From the NCBI GenBank assembly GCA_013036095.1, contig JAAXCW010000002.1, forward strand, positions 280,053-344,052: a stretch of 64,000 bases of DNA. The letters are read 5' to 3'. A model generated the notes under the pieces. It was not told the origin of the DNA. It made no database searches and was given only the letters and a program-made list of their open reading frames with translations. The stretch is from Vulcanimicrobiota bacterium (GTDB lineage Bacteria > Vulcanimicrobiota > Vulcanimicrobiia > Vulcanimicrobiales > Vulcanimicrobiaceae). How positions within the stretch are numbered: the stretch's first letter is position 1; the number at the start of each line of letters is the position of its first letter. Below, piece by piece: positions 49,737 through 58,414 of this stretch. The position numbers and the translations under genes were made by a program.

Positions 49737-50299
49737 GCCTCGCTGTAAAAACAGCGTCCGCACGTTTGGATGTAGCGCGCCTCGCCTTCGATGGCAATCT
49801 GCGCCCCTTGGGTGATGCGTTTGCCCTCTTCGTCGATTCGCACGTTCATCGTGGCTTTGCGGCCGCACGCGCAAATGGTTTTTATCTCTTCGATGCTGTC
49901 GGCCAGCGTCAGCAAGTGTGCCGCCCCCGGAAACGGATTTCCCAAGAAGTCGCTGCGCAGTCCGTAGCAGATGATCGGCACGCCCGTTACATGAGCGATG
50001 CGGTGAAGGTCGCGGACTTGGTTCACGGTTAGGAATTGCGATTCGTCCACGAGTAGGCACGAGAGATCGCCGGTGTCGTTTCCAAGCGCTTCTGTGAAGT
50101 TCGTCTGGTCGTCGAAAGTCTCTACTTCGCGTTGCGGACCGAGACGGGACGTCACCAAACCGTCGCCAAAGCGCCGGTCGATGGCAGCGGTAAAGATCCG
50201 CACTTTTCGGCCGTGCTCTTCATAATTGTGCGCAACTTGAAGCAGCGCCGTGGATTTGCCGGCGTTCATTGCGGAGTAGCGAAAATAGAGCTTGGCCAT
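49733..50299 (-). CDS. tdk: Thymidine kinase
   Basis: A 188-residue type II thymidine kinase. It begins L-Y-F-R-Y-S-A-M-N-A-G-K-S-T-A-L-L (P-loop), has L-V-D-E-S-Q-F-L, the lasso Y-G-L-R-S-D-F, and a zinc site formed by C-A-C-G-R-K and later C-G-R-C. It phosphorylates thymidine for salvage. ATG at 50299 places the P-loop at the usual position. It overlaps the convergent protease gene by four bases. Confidence 0.94.
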   Translation of the reverse strand: MAKLYFRYSAMNAGKSTALLQVAHNYEEHGRKVRIFTAAIDRRFGDGLVTSRLGPQREVETFDDQTNFTEALGNDTGDLSCLLVDESQFLTVNQVRDLHRIAHVTGVPIICYGLRSDFLGNPFPGAAHLLTLADSIEEIKTICACGRKATMNVRIDEEGKRITQGAQIAIEGEARYIQTCGRCFYSEA

Positions 50300-50388
50300 T
50301 CGCGCGCGATTCCTCACGCATTCGAGAAATCCCAGCCTCAAAAAGGCGGCATTCCGGCCTCCGCGAAGGCTCAGTTCGGAGGTGTACA

Positions 50389-52131
50389 GTGTTCAAACGC
50401 GCGATGTTCTTTCTCGCGGCGGCGACGCTCTTCGCAGCGCCGGCTTCCCCACTTCAAGCCCAGACCGACCCCAATCTGCTCTTTATGCAACGGCTCGCCG
50501 GAGGTTATGGCGGTCACGCCGATGTCACGCCCGGGAGCCTGCCCAAGGGGTGGATATCGCCCGTACCATTGCCGGATGCGCCCATTCTCGGAAGCCTTCG
50601 CGCAGATCTGCAGCAGTCGGTAACGCTGTATTTCGATCCGGTAAACGCGCAGACCGCGGCGGACGCATATACGAACCAGCTACGCGCCGCGGGTTTCACG
50701 GCGATGCCTTCTTTCCCAAGCCCCCAAGCCGGCGGCTTCGTCGCTGCTACGCCGCCAATGCGAAGCAGCTATCTTTGCCGCGGTAACCAGTTAGTTTCGG
50801 TCGTTGTCCCTCCGGGCGCCGTGGACGATCTGCGCGTCACGATACAACTTCCGGGAAGTGCCGCCGGCATGTGCGGCCGGCTTCCGGGTATGTTCAGCGC
50901 ATCTGCGATTGCGAGATATACGTCGCCTCTCCCGCAATTCGTCGCCCCTCCCGGAACCGAGATCGCAGGCACCGGGACAAATTTTGGATCCGGCGGAGCC
51001 GCATCGTCGTTCGTTTCGACCGCAACGATCACCGGCAGCCAAACCGCCGCGGGGTTGCTGAATGCGTTCGCGTCGCAGCTTCAGCACGCAGGATGGAAAA
51101 TAACCGATAGAGCCGCCGGCCGCGATGCCGCGATCATGACCTTTCAAACGAGCAGAGGGCCCACGCAATGGCGTGGCACGCTTAGTCTCTATCGCATGGC
51201 AGCCTCGAATACGTTCGGCGCGCGTGTCGATGCGTCAGGCGAAGGGTCGCCGCCAACGCCAAGCGTTTTAGGAACCGTCAGCGTTCCGCAAATATCGACG
51301 CGCGTGGTGAAACCTTCGGATCCGGCCGTCATCCAACTGCTCAAACGGCTCGCGGTAAACAACGGAGGATACCCCGGAGCTGGAAGCGCCACCGTCTACA
51401 TCGCAAAAGCGCCGCCGGGCATGAATAACATTCCGATGCCCTTTGTAAGGCCGGTAGGAAGCACGCTCGTGAAAAGAATGGGCACCGCCGCCGCGAGCGC
51501 GTACACCCTCTACTACAACTTGTCCAACGCGCAGCTGCAGTCGTATCTCGGTCGTTTAAAATCAAGCGGTTGGACGAGCCAAACTTTTCCAGGCGGCGCT
51601 ATGGGAGGGTTCGGAATGAGCACCCTTTCCGGTGTTGCCATGTTCTGCAAGAAGGGAGCGGGCATGCTCACACTCCTCGCTGCGCCGCCCGCCGCGAATC
51701 AAGTGACGATAACCGGCGCAACCGGAAACGGCGAGCAGTGCCCGGCGGAGCAAATACAGCAGCTGGAGACCGGACTATCCGAACGCTCGCCGTTGCCTCA
51801 ACTCACCGCGCCGGCAGGTGTGACCATGCAATCCGGCACGCCAGGAATAACCGCGTCGCCGGCAACCAGCGGCGCATCGCTGGTCACAAGCATGCCGCTT
51901 CCGGCGCTGCTCGACGCCTTTAGCGCACAACTGACCAAGAGCGGATGGACCGCCGCTCCGTCGAGCGCAACCGATTCGCTTGGCTCGCGCAGCTTCACGC
52001 TCACGGATGGCAGCGGACAGCACTGGCAGGCTGTCATGACGATTTACCAATCGGCTACGCAGGCCGATCATTACTATTCTTATATCGATCTTACGAACCT
52101 CACCGTGGAGGGCAGTCGTCGATTAAAGTAA
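50389..52131 (+). CDS. Secreted protein with internal duplication, unknown function
   Basis: A 580-residue exported protein. The two halves, about residues 25-300 and 300-580, repeat the same order: M-x-R-L-A-G-G-Y-G-G or L-K-R-L-A-V-N-N-G-G-Y-P-G, a P-V-G/P-D-A-P-I-L-G-S-L segment, Y-T-N-Q-L-R-A-A-G-F or Y-L-G-R-L-K-S-S-G-W, and Q-L-P/P-L-P-Q-F or P-L-P-Q-L with L-P-A-L-L-D-A-F-S-A-Q-L-T-K-S-G-W. GGAGG is six bases before the GTG start. No family is recognised. Confidence 0.75.
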   Translation: MFKRAMFFLAAATLFAAPASPLQAQTDPNLLFMQRLAGGYGGHADVTPGSLPKGWISPVPLPDAPILGSLRADLQQSVTLYFDPVNAQTAADAYTNQLRAAGFTAMPSFPSPQAGGFVAATPPMRSSYLCRGNQLVSVVVPPGAVDDLRVTIQLPGSAAGMCGRLPGMFSASAIARYTSPLPQFVAPPGTEIAGTGTNFGSGGAASSFVSTATITGSQTAAGLLNAFASQLQHAGWKITDRAAGRDAAIMTFQTSRGPTQWRGTLSLYRMAASNTFGARVDASGEGSPPTPSVLGTVSVPQISTRVVKPSDPAVIQLLKRLAVNNGGYPGAGSATVYIAKAPPGMNNIPMPFVRPVGSTLVKRMGTAAASAYTLYYNLSNAQLQSYLGRLKSSGWTSQTFPGGAMGGFGMSTLSGVAMFCKKGAGMLTLLAAPPAANQVTITGATGNGEQCPAEQIQQLETGLSERSPLPQLTAPAGVTMQSGTPGITASPATSGASLVTSMPLPALLDAFSAQLTKSGWTAAPSSATDSLGSRSFTLTDGSGQHWQAVMTIYQSATQADHYYSYIDLTNLTVEGSRRLK

Positions 52132-52150
52132 CGAAAGCCGCAGTACATCG

Positions 52151-53083
52151 ATGATTGCGCTGGCGTTAGCCGGAGCATGTTTGACCGCGTCGCCTGGTCC
52201 AACAGCGGCCGCGCAGACCGATCCGTACGCCATCTTTGCCGCCGCGCGCACGCGTTGGGAAGCCGCGCGTTATCCGGCGCAGGTCGCTTACACTATCGCG
52301 GTAACCGTAAGCCATGACGGAACGATTTCCGCAGCGCATTATCATTCGTACTACGATTCGGTCGAAAACCGGGTCGACGTTAACGCCGTCAGCGACGAAG
52401 AGATCGCCAACCCGTACACTCCGCACGGAATCAGCGTCTTTTTCCAACCGTTCGGCGCGCGCATTCCGCTGAGTTCTCCGGAACGGACGTTTGATTATCT
52501 CGGCGTTCCGGTCTTAGCGCCGAACTATTCGTTCGGCATCGCCGGCTCCGTTTCGCATAGTCCCAATGCGAACGATCAGGAACTCGTCGCGGAGATCCGG
52601 CGCGAATTTTGCGATCCCGCGCCCAGCAGAAATGCACGGCCCGATTCAGGACTAAAGACGATCGCGTCAGTCGAAATCGTGCGCCGCGCTTACGTTATCC
52701 AACTAGCCGGCATGGCGCAGATAGGCGGACACGCTGACTACGATCTCAGATTGCGCCCGGTAAGCGAACCGGGCCGTTACCGCCTGCGCGAAGTGTGGGT
52801 GGACGCGCAAACATTCGCCACAGATAAGCTCGTAAGCGAAGGGAACTTTACCCAAGGCGGAATGACCGGTGTAACGTGGACGGTAACCTTCCGCCAGATA
52901 AGTGGCGCGCCATACTTGGCATCTGAATCAACGGCGCAGTCCTTTCGGTTGACGCGCCGGGCGTACGACTCCGCGTTGATTACCTTCACGGACCTGCTAC
53001 CGAAGCGAGCCCCCGCAATCATGCGCATAGCAACCTTCGCCGTGAATTCCGAGAGCGGCGTGCCCGCGCTTCGCGAGCCTTGA
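52151..53083 (+). CDS. Secreted protein of unknown function
   Basis: A 310-residue protein with a signal peptide and, like its neighbour, a mature start at A-Q-T-D-P (Q-T-D-P-N and Q-T-D-P-Y). The body is beta-rich with Y-H-S-Y-Y-D-S-V-E-N-R-V-D-V and Y-D-L-R-L-R-P-V-S-E-P-G-R-Y-R-L-R-E. It begins 19 bases after the preceding gene and is probably cotranscribed. No recognised domain. Confidence 0.72.
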   Translation: MIALALAGACLTASPGPTAAAQTDPYAIFAAARTRWEAARYPAQVAYTIAVTVSHDGTISAAHYHSYYDSVENRVDVNAVSDEEIANPYTPHGISVFFQPFGARIPLSSPERTFDYLGVPVLAPNYSFGIAGSVSHSPNANDQELVAEIRREFCDPAPSRNARPDSGLKTIASVEIVRRAYVIQLAGMAQIGGHADYDLRLRPVSEPGRYRLREVWVDAQTFATDKLVSEGNFTQGGMTGVTWTVTFRQISGAPYLASESTAQSFRLTRRAYDSALITFTDLLPKRAPAIMRIATFAVNSESGVPALREP

Positions 53084-53093
53084 GGCGAGCGCC

Positions 53094-53471
53094 CTAAGCG
53101 CTAAAGGCTGCTGATAACGGCCCGGCGTGCTGGGCCAACAAGGCTTCGCCGGCGCCAAGAATTTTGATCGCGGCTTCGCGGTCCTGGCGCAACGAAGCAC
53201 TCAACAGCCGGCGAACGAGAAACGTCACCGGTTGCGATGACGCCGCGCGCTCCTGGCAGCGGCTTTCAAAATCGTGAAAAATGGCCGGCTTCAAAAGGCC
53301 TTTGAAGGTCCGCCGCGCCGCGAGATAATCGATCGCGCGCGCACGAAAATACGGAGTTCCGATCGCGTCGAGCGCGTTGGCCAGTTCGATGGTCAAGCTG
53401 GTGTAGGCGACGCCGACCACCGGATTGTCGTACGGAAATGACTCTTCAGCGCAAGGCGCGACCGCAAGCAT
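53094..53471 (-). CDS. Hypothetical protein, possibly longer at the N-terminus
   Basis: A 125-residue frame beginning M-L-A-V-A-P-C-A-E-E-S-F-P-Y-D-N-P-V-V-G and continuing with helices (L-T-I-E-L-A-N-A-L-D-A-I-G, T-F-L-V-R-R-L-L-S-A-S-L-R). The same frame is open for 12 codons upstream (I-L-G-P-Y-H-L-G) without a standard start. A gene of this length and composition is plausible, but no family is seen. Confidence 0.5.
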   Translation of the reverse strand: MLAVAPCAEESFPYDNPVVGVAYTSLTIELANALDAIGTPYFRARAIDYLAARRTFKGLLKPAIFHDFESRCQERAASSQPVTFLVRRLLSASLRQDREAAIKILGAGEALLAQHAGPLSAAFSA

Positions 53472-53572
53472 TCCCAGATGGTAGGGCCCAAGTATGAAGA
53501 AATTCTAAAGCGCGTAAACCTCCGGCGCTGTTTCTCCGGCGGAACTGGGTATCAGGGCCCTCGGAGGTTCGC

Positions 53573-54049
53573 ATGAAAGTTATTTCCGCACTACTCATGG
53601 GCGTAGCGGTGGCTGCCCTCACGACAGCGGCTACGCCCAAACCGAAGCCGCATCCCGCGAGCACGTCCCGCCTCGTCATGGTGCGCATGGACATCGACTT
53701 TAAGCCGCACAAGCGCTCGAGCTTCGGAAAAATTTCGGGCTACGACCCGGCCGAGCTGCACGTGCATATGGGCGACCGCATTCAGTTCGTGAATCCCGAC
53801 GACGAAAATCACACGGCGACCGGCATGGCCTACACGGGCGACCAAGTGCCGGCAAATTACAAATTTCAGAGCGACTTCACTAAGCCGCACGGCCGGCTGA
53901 TCGATGCCAGCGAATGGGGCACGGGCAACGTCCGCGCGCACGGGGGTAAGTCGCCGATCTTCACGACGAAACAAGTCGGCCATTACTTTTACGCCTGCGG
54001 CTACCATATCGGCATCGGGCAGATCGGCGTTATCGTCGTCGAGCCTTAA
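53573..54049 (+). CDS. Cupredoxin-like exported protein with Gln at the axial position
   Basis: A 158-residue protein with a signal peptide. It has D-I-D-F-K-P-H-K, H-V-H-M-G-D-R-I-Q-F-V-N-P-D-D-E-N-H-T-A-T-G (first His ligand) and Y-A-C-G-Y-H-I-G-I-G-Q-I-G. The C-x2-H-x4-Q spacing suggests type I copper with Gln in place of Met, as in stellacyanin-like sites, but metal binding needs proof. It is 7 bases upstream of the pyrophosphatase gene. Confidence 0.8.
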   Translation: MKVISALLMGVAVAALTTAATPKPKPHPASTSRLVMVRMDIDFKPHKRSSFGKISGYDPAELHVHMGDRIQFVNPDDENHTATGMAYTGDQVPANYKFQSDFTKPHGRLIDASEWGTGNVRAHGGKSPIFTTKQVGHYFYACGYHIGIGQIGVIVVEP

Positions 54050-54055
54050 GGGCGC

Positions 54056-54619
54056 ATGTCCACGATCAGTCCGACGCGATTCGATCACATTCCCATTTTT
54101 CCGCCGGGCGGGAAAGATGAGCTGCTCGTTCACGCCATCATCGAAACTCCGGCGCGGCAACGTCACAAATATGCGTTCGTCCCGGATTTCGGAGCGTTCA
54201 AGTTGATGACAACCCTTGCCGAAGGCCTGGCGTGGCCGTACGACTATGGGTTCATCCCGCAGACTCTGGCCGAAGACGGTGATCCTTTGGATATCCTTTT
54301 CTTGGCCGATCAAGCGACGTTTCCGGGATGCCTCGTCGAAGCGCGCATCATCGGCATCGTTCACCTGAAAAAGAACGGTAACGAAAACGACCGCATTCTC
54401 GCATGCGCCAAAAAAGTCAAAGGTATCGCGCAAACCACTGACCTCTACGAGAAAATGAGCGACGTTCCGCAGGAGAATATCCGCGGGCTCTGCCGTTTCC
54501 TGGTGGAGTATTCAGAAGAACAGGGCAACGACATCGTTTTCAAGGGCGTGGACGGCCGAAAAAAAGCGATGGATGCGATCAAAGATACCGCCGAACGCTT
54601 TAAGCAAAAGCGCGCATGA
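54056..54619 (+). CDS. ppa: Inorganic pyrophosphatase (soluble, family I)
   Basis: A 187-residue protein with the family I active site: K-Y-A-F-V-P-D-F-G, W-P-Y-D-Y-G-F-I-P-Q-T, and the metal-binding E-D-G-D-P-L-D-I-L-F. Later N-D-R-I-L-A-C and the K-K-V-K-G segment match as well. It removes pyrophosphate from biosynthetic reactions. Its stop overlaps the YihY start by four bases (ATGA). Confidence 0.93.
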   Translation: MSTISPTRFDHIPIFPPGGKDELLVHAIIETPARQRHKYAFVPDFGAFKLMTTLAEGLAWPYDYGFIPQTLAEDGDPLDILFLADQATFPGCLVEARIIGIVHLKKNGNENDRILACAKKVKGIAQTTDLYEKMSDVPQENIRGLCRFLVEYSEEQGNDIVFKGVDGRKKAMDAIKDTAERFKQKRA

Positions 54620-55497
54620 CGAAGCGGAAAGTCGTTATACCCGGTCCCGGCGGTTGGATTGGCGTGCTGAAGGAAACCTGGGGCGAGTTCGGCCGTCACA
54701 AAGCACAGTGGCTTGCGGCGGCCATCTCCTATTTTACGATGTTCGCCATCGCGCCGCTCATCATCGTGGTCGTCGAAATTGCCGGCCTGTTTCTGGGACA
54801 TCATCGCGCAGCGCTGGACAACATCATGGGCTATCTGCAGCACACGGCCGGCAAGGCAGCGGCCACCGGCGTCCGCTCGATGGTGGACGCGACGTTTAGC
54901 CAACATCGCGCCGGCATTATCGCTCAAATCATCGGCTGGGTCGTCTTCGTTCTGGGCGCGATCGGTCTGTTCTCGTCGCTGCAAGAGGCGCTCAATACCG
55001 TCTGGGACGTCGAACCCCAAAAGAAAAATCTGCTCGCGCTGGTGCGCGACCGCGTGACGTCGTTCGGCGTCGTGCTCGCCATTGCGTTCGTCCTGCTCGT
55101 TTCGCTCGGCCTCAACGCACTGCTGACGATCGCGGCCGGCGCGATGCAAGACGTCTTTCCGCTCTTCCCGACAGTGATAAAAATCTTGGACTTCGTGCTG
55201 TCGTTCGCGGTCATCACCGCGCTCTTCGCACTGCTCTTCCGCTACTTGCCCGAAAGCGATATCGAATGGGGCGATGTTTGGCTGGGCGGGGCCGCCACCG
55301 CGCTGCTCTTTGTGGTCGGCCAATTCTTGCTCGGCTGGTATTTAGGGCGCGCCGGTATCTCGACGGGCTTCGGCGCGTTTGGATCGCTGGTCGTTTTCCT
55401 GGTCTGGGTGAATTACTCCGCGCAGATCATGCTCTTCGGCGCGGAGTTCACGCACGTCTATGCGCGCAAATACGGTTCGCGCCGCGGGTCAGCGTGA
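54616..55497 (+). CDS. YihY/BrkB-family membrane protein
   Basis: A 293-residue protein with six hydrophobic segments. It starts near W-G-E-F-G-R-H-K-A-Q-W-L-A-A-A-I-S-Y-F-T-M-F-A-I-A-P and ends with L-V-V-F-L-V-W-V-N-Y-S-A-Q-I-M-L-F-G-A-E-F-T-H, both typical of the family. Its role (once annotated as ribonuclease BN) is uncertain. It follows ppa with an ATGA overlap and ends within the convergent holin-like gene. Confidence 0.88.
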   Translation: MTKRKVVIPGPGGWIGVLKETWGEFGRHKAQWLAAAISYFTMFAIAPLIIVVVEIAGLFLGHHRAALDNIMGYLQHTAGKAAATGVRSMVDATFSQHRAGIIAQIIGWVVFVLGAIGLFSSLQEALNTVWDVEPQKKNLLALVRDRVTSFGVVLAIAFVLLVSLGLNALLTIAAGAMQDVFPLFPTVIKILDFVLSFAVITALFALLFRYLPESDIEWGDVWLGGAATALLFVVGQFLLGWYLGRAGISTGFGAFGSLVVFLVWVNYSAQIMLFGAEFTHVYARKYGSRRGSA

Positions 55498-55890
55498 GGG
55501 TGCGTCGTCTTTCATCCCCGACTTGGCCCAGGCGATATCTTCCTTGACGTTCTCAATGGTCTGCTCGGGCAGAAGCGACCCGGCCGCTTGAATCTTTTTC
55601 TTGCCGCTCAGCGCAAGCACGGCCGTCACGCCGCCCCAGAGCAGCGTCACGATCAGGGCCGCGATCCACGGCGCAACCGCTAGGGAAAGCGCCAGAATCA
55701 GTAGTGCCGTGAGCGAGCCCAACGTCAGCAGGCCGGTCACGGCCGAACCGCTGAGCATGCCCACTCCGGCGCCGGCCGATTTGGCTTTCTCGGCCATCTC
55801 CTGTCGCGCCAGCTCGAGCTCGTTGCGAACCAGCACGACGACGTCTTGCGAAAGTTGCTTCATCGAAGCGGCCATTTTTTCGGCGTCCAT
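55489..55890 (-). CDS. Holin-like/YqjE-type membrane protein (DUF1469)
   Basis: A 133-residue protein with an amphipathic N-terminus (L-V-R-N-E-L-E-L-A-R-Q-E-M-A-E-K-A) and two hydrophobic segments (L-L-T-L-G-S-L-T-A-L-L-I-L-A-L and P-W-I-A-A-L-I-V-T-L-L-W-G). This is the pattern of the 'phage holin family superfamily III'/YqjE proteins common in actinobacterial and related genomes and not usually phage-derived. It diverges from the basic H1-like gene. Confidence 0.8.
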   Translation of the reverse strand: MDAEKMAASMKQLSQDVVVLVRNELELARQEMAEKAKSAGAGVGMLSGSAVTGLLTLGSLTALLILALSLAVAPWIAALIVTLLWGGVTAVLALSGKKKIQAAGSLLPEQTIENVKEDIAWAKSGMKDDAPSR

Positions 55891-55952
55891 GTCAAGACCT
55901 TACCCAAATCGGCGCTCGTTTGGTATCGCCTTGTTGGGGAAAGAGCTTAACC

Positions 55953-56282
55953 ATGGCTAGAAAAAAACGTGGACGCAAAAAAGCGTCTCCCAAAAAAGCA
56001 ATCGCTAAGCGGGCCAAAGGCGCTCGCAAAGCAGTCAAGGGAACTGCCCGCAAAGCACGCAAGACGGCGGGCAGCCTGGTAAAACGCGCCAAGAGCGCCG
56101 TCAAGAACCGCAAGCGCACCGTTCGCAAGGCCGCCAAAAACGTTCATAAGACGGCAACCCGCGCACGGGAAGTCGGCGAGACCGTCGTCAGCGCGGGCGA
56201 AATGATCAAGCAGACCGCCGACGTCGTGGACTCGTTCGCTCAGCGGGCCGCAAAACGGACCGGAAGCCGCAAGAAAAAGTAA
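55953..56282 (+). CDS. Histone H1-like basic DNA-binding protein
   Basis: A 109-residue protein in which Lys, Arg and Ala dominate the first 75 residues (K-K-R-G-R-K-K-A-S-P-K-K-A-I-A-K-R and R-K-A-V-K-G-T-A-R-K-A-R-K-T). A less basic helix follows (V-G-E-T-V-V-S-A-G-E-M-I-K-Q-T-A-D), then a basic tail. Such histone-H1-like proteins (as in Bdellovibrio, Chlamydia HctA and Myxobacteria) bind DNA non-specifically. ATG at 55953 is chosen because the basic repeat begins there; an earlier start would add an unrelated stretch. Confidence 0.8.
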   Translation: MARKKRGRKKASPKKAIAKRAKGARKAVKGTARKARKTAGSLVKRAKSAVKNRKRTVRKAAKNVHKTATRAREVGETVVSAGEMIKQTADVVDSFAQRAAKRTGSRKKK

Positions 56283-56361
56283 GGCCTCGGGCTTAACGCC
56301 CGAAGGTTCTTAAGGCCACTTTCGCCGCCGGAACGTCGCGTCCGGCGGCGAAGTCTTTGGC

Positions 56362-56904
56362 GTGCCGCACGAAAGCTACGCCGTCTTCGCTCCGTGGTCA
56401 AATTTCTACATCATTACCGGTTCGTCGGCGGCCGCCCTAACGGGACTCATGTTCGTGGTCGTCACTCTTGCCACCGGTATGCCGCTTCGGCAGCGCGACG
56501 AAATGAATGTCGGTTTCGCAGTCTTTAACACGCCGACGGTCCTGCACTTCTGCACGGCGTTTTTGGTTTCCGGAATTCTGAGCGCTCCGTGGCGAACGGC
56601 TTTATTCCCGGATATCATCATCGGAATCATCGGATTCATCGGTGTCCTGTACGTGCTGCGCGTGATTTTTCGGACGACGAAGCTGACGTCGTACCAGCCC
56701 GATCTCGAAGACTGGGCTTGGTTTGGGATCTTTCCGATCGTCGCGTATGCGGCGATGGTAGCAGCCTCGATTCTCCTTCCCTGGCACGCGGAGACGGCGC
56801 TCTTCACGCTGGCGGCGGCGATCATGCTCCTGATTTTTATGGGGATTCGAAACGCGTGGGATATCGTAATGTATCTTGCGATCGAACAAGCTCAGAAGCG
56901 CTGA
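56362..56904 (+). CDS. Multi-pass membrane protein of unknown function
   Basis: A 180-residue protein with about five hydrophobic segments (for example F-Y-I-I-T-G-S-S-A-A-A-L-T-G-L-M-F-V-V and L-F-P-D-I-I-I-G-I-I-G-F-I-G-V-L). Only D-L-E-D-W-A-W-F-G and I-E-Q-A-Q-K-R flank them. GTG start. It overlaps the convergent oxidase gene by 13 bases. Confidence 0.7.
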   Translation: MPHESYAVFAPWSNFYIITGSSAAALTGLMFVVVTLATGMPLRQRDEMNVGFAVFNTPTVLHFCTAFLVSGILSAPWRTALFPDIIIGIIGFIGVLYVLRVIFRTTKLTSYQPDLEDWAWFGIFPIVAYAAMVAASILLPWHAETALFTLAAAIMLLIFMGIRNAWDIVMYLAIEQAQKR

Positions 56905-58169
56905 ATCACCTCGCCGGCCGCGCGATAGCCGCTCGCCAGTGCGCCGTTTACCGTGCCGGGGTCGGCGCGCGAGGTCGCCTCTCCCGCGAAAAATAGCGTC
57001 TCTTCTATCGGAAGCCCGAGCGAGGTTCGCGCGTCGCCGCCACCGGCGCGCAAATAACTGTACGCTCCGAACGAGAACGGATCGCTCTGCCAGTCATGGT
57101 GATACGTGGCGCGGAATTCCGCCCGCACGTCAGCCCGCGGGAATAGCGCTTCGCACGTTCTGAGCGCAGCCTCAATCGGATCCATGTGCGCTTCCGTAAT
57201 GCGCTGCACAGCCCCGCCGCCTGCCCACGCAACCAAAAACGGCGCACCTTGCGGAAACCGCGTCCACACCGTTCGCAGCTCGCATTGCGGCGCATAAAAA
57301 AACCCGGCGTCGCGAAAGCGGCCATTCTCGACCCGTTCCCAAAATGGCGACTGAAATTCGAGCGTAACCCGCACGGCCGGTCCCATGGCAATCGCGTCGA
57401 TTGCCGCCTGCTTTTCCGCCGGAAGCGCCGGAGCGAACGAAACGGTCTTTTCTCGCAGGACACCAATGGGCAGCGTAACGATCGCGCGGCGCGCGGTAAT
57501 TTCCATTGGACCATCCGACCCCGCCGCTCGGATGCTGACATTGCCGCGGGTCCATTGGATGAGATCGACGTTGGCTTGCATCAGGATGCGCGCGCCCGCC
57601 GTCCGCGCGGCGCATTGCATGAGCGGCGCATAACCGCCGGGAGGCCGCCGGATCATCCGATTCGAGCCCAGCCATTCTTGAGCGATCGCGATCGTACTGG
57701 CATCGCGTGTAATGGCTGCGTCGAAACCTTCGACAATCGTGCGCACGGCGTCCACTTGTTCGGCCGGAATCTCGCTGGGAGGAATGCTCTGCAGAAACGC
57801 TTCAACGGTTTGGTCAGGGCCACGCACGTTAACCCGCTGCAAAACGCGCGCCGCCGCCTCCCAAATCGCAAAATCTTCCCCAAGCCGTCCGTCGCGCAAT
57901 TGGAAAGCGTTTGTGACGACGTCGAGCGGCTCTTGGGCGCACTCCTTCATCAGAGCTAGAGTATCAAGCGCATCACCATGAATGAACTCGGCGCCCAGCT
58001 CAATGGGAGGCGAAGCCTCGCGGTCCGGCAGCGTATAGGCGCGGCCGCCAATACGGTCGCGCGCCTCCACAATGAGAAATTCGATCCCACGTTCGTGCAG
58101 ACGCCGCGCAGCGGCGAGGCCGGCAGCGCCGGCGCCGATTATAGCAACCTCGGTTTGCAGACGCGTCAC
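56892..58169 (-). CDS. Flavin monoamine oxidase-like FAD enzyme
   Basis: A 425-residue protein with an N-terminal FAD-binding fold (V-A-I-I-G-A-G-A-A-G-L-A-A-A-R-R-L) followed by G-G-R-A-Y-T-L-P-D and later the C-terminal G-E-A-T-S-R-A-D-P-G-T-V-N-G-A-L-A-S-G-Y-R-A-A. This is the amine oxidase family (MAO/polyamine oxidase). The Cys for covalent flavin is not clear, so FAD is probably non-covalent. GTG at 58169 overlaps the stop of the small zinc-ribbon gene by four bases and begins at the Rossmann fold. Confidence 0.87.
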   Translation of the reverse strand: MTRLQTEVAIIGAGAAGLAAARRLHERGIEFLIVEARDRIGGRAYTLPDREASPPIELGAEFIHGDALDTLALMKECAQEPLDVVTNAFQLRDGRLGEDFAIWEAAARVLQRVNVRGPDQTVEAFLQSIPPSEIPAEQVDAVRTIVEGFDAAITRDASTIAIAQEWLGSNRMIRRPPGGYAPLMQCAARTAGARILMQANVDLIQWTRGNVSIRAAGSDGPMEITARRAIVTLPIGVLREKTVSFAPALPAEKQAAIDAIAMGPAVRVTLEFQSPFWERVENGRFRDAGFFYAPQCELRTVWTRFPQGAPFLVAWAGGGAVQRITEAHMDPIEAALRTCEALFPRADVRAEFRATYHHDWQSDPFSFGAYSYLRAGGGDARTSLGLPIEETLFFAGEATSRADPGTVNGALASGYRAAGEVIQRF

Positions 58170-58336
58170 GGCCGATGCCCGAGATGCCAGCCGTGCTTGT
58201 CGCAGGCGTACGGCGCAAGCTTTACGCTCGTGCGCGGAATCGCGCGCTCGGCGAGTTTCTTTGTGGTAAACGCACTCTTCGGCGATCCGTTCTTGTTGTA
58301 ACACGAACGGGCTCCGCCGCTCTTGCGCTCGCTCAT
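58166..58336 (-). CDS. Small basic Cys/His protein
   Basis: A 56-residue protein: K-S-A-F-T-T-K-K-L-A-E-R-A-I-P-R and K-L-A-P-Y-A-C-D-K-H-G-W-H-L-G-H. It fits a widespread family of very short proteins with Y-x-C-x3-G-x-W-H-L at the C-terminus. It may bind zinc or RNA. The stop overlaps the amine-oxidase start (GTGA), so the two form a unit. Confidence 0.6.
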   Translation of the reverse strand: MSERKSGGARSCYNKNGSPKSAFTTKKLAERAIPRTSVKLAPYACDKHGWHLGHRP

Positions 58337-58414
58337 CTTCGTTGCTTCGCGTAAGGAGAATCCATCGCCCCGTCTAACGAGGGTTCCCTTATCGTCATTC
58401 GCCCGGGGAGCGCA

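Noticed and set aside
55489..55890. Prophage remnant because of a holin-like protein
   Set aside because: No other phage gene is nearby and this protein family is usually chromosomal and unrelated to phage lysis.
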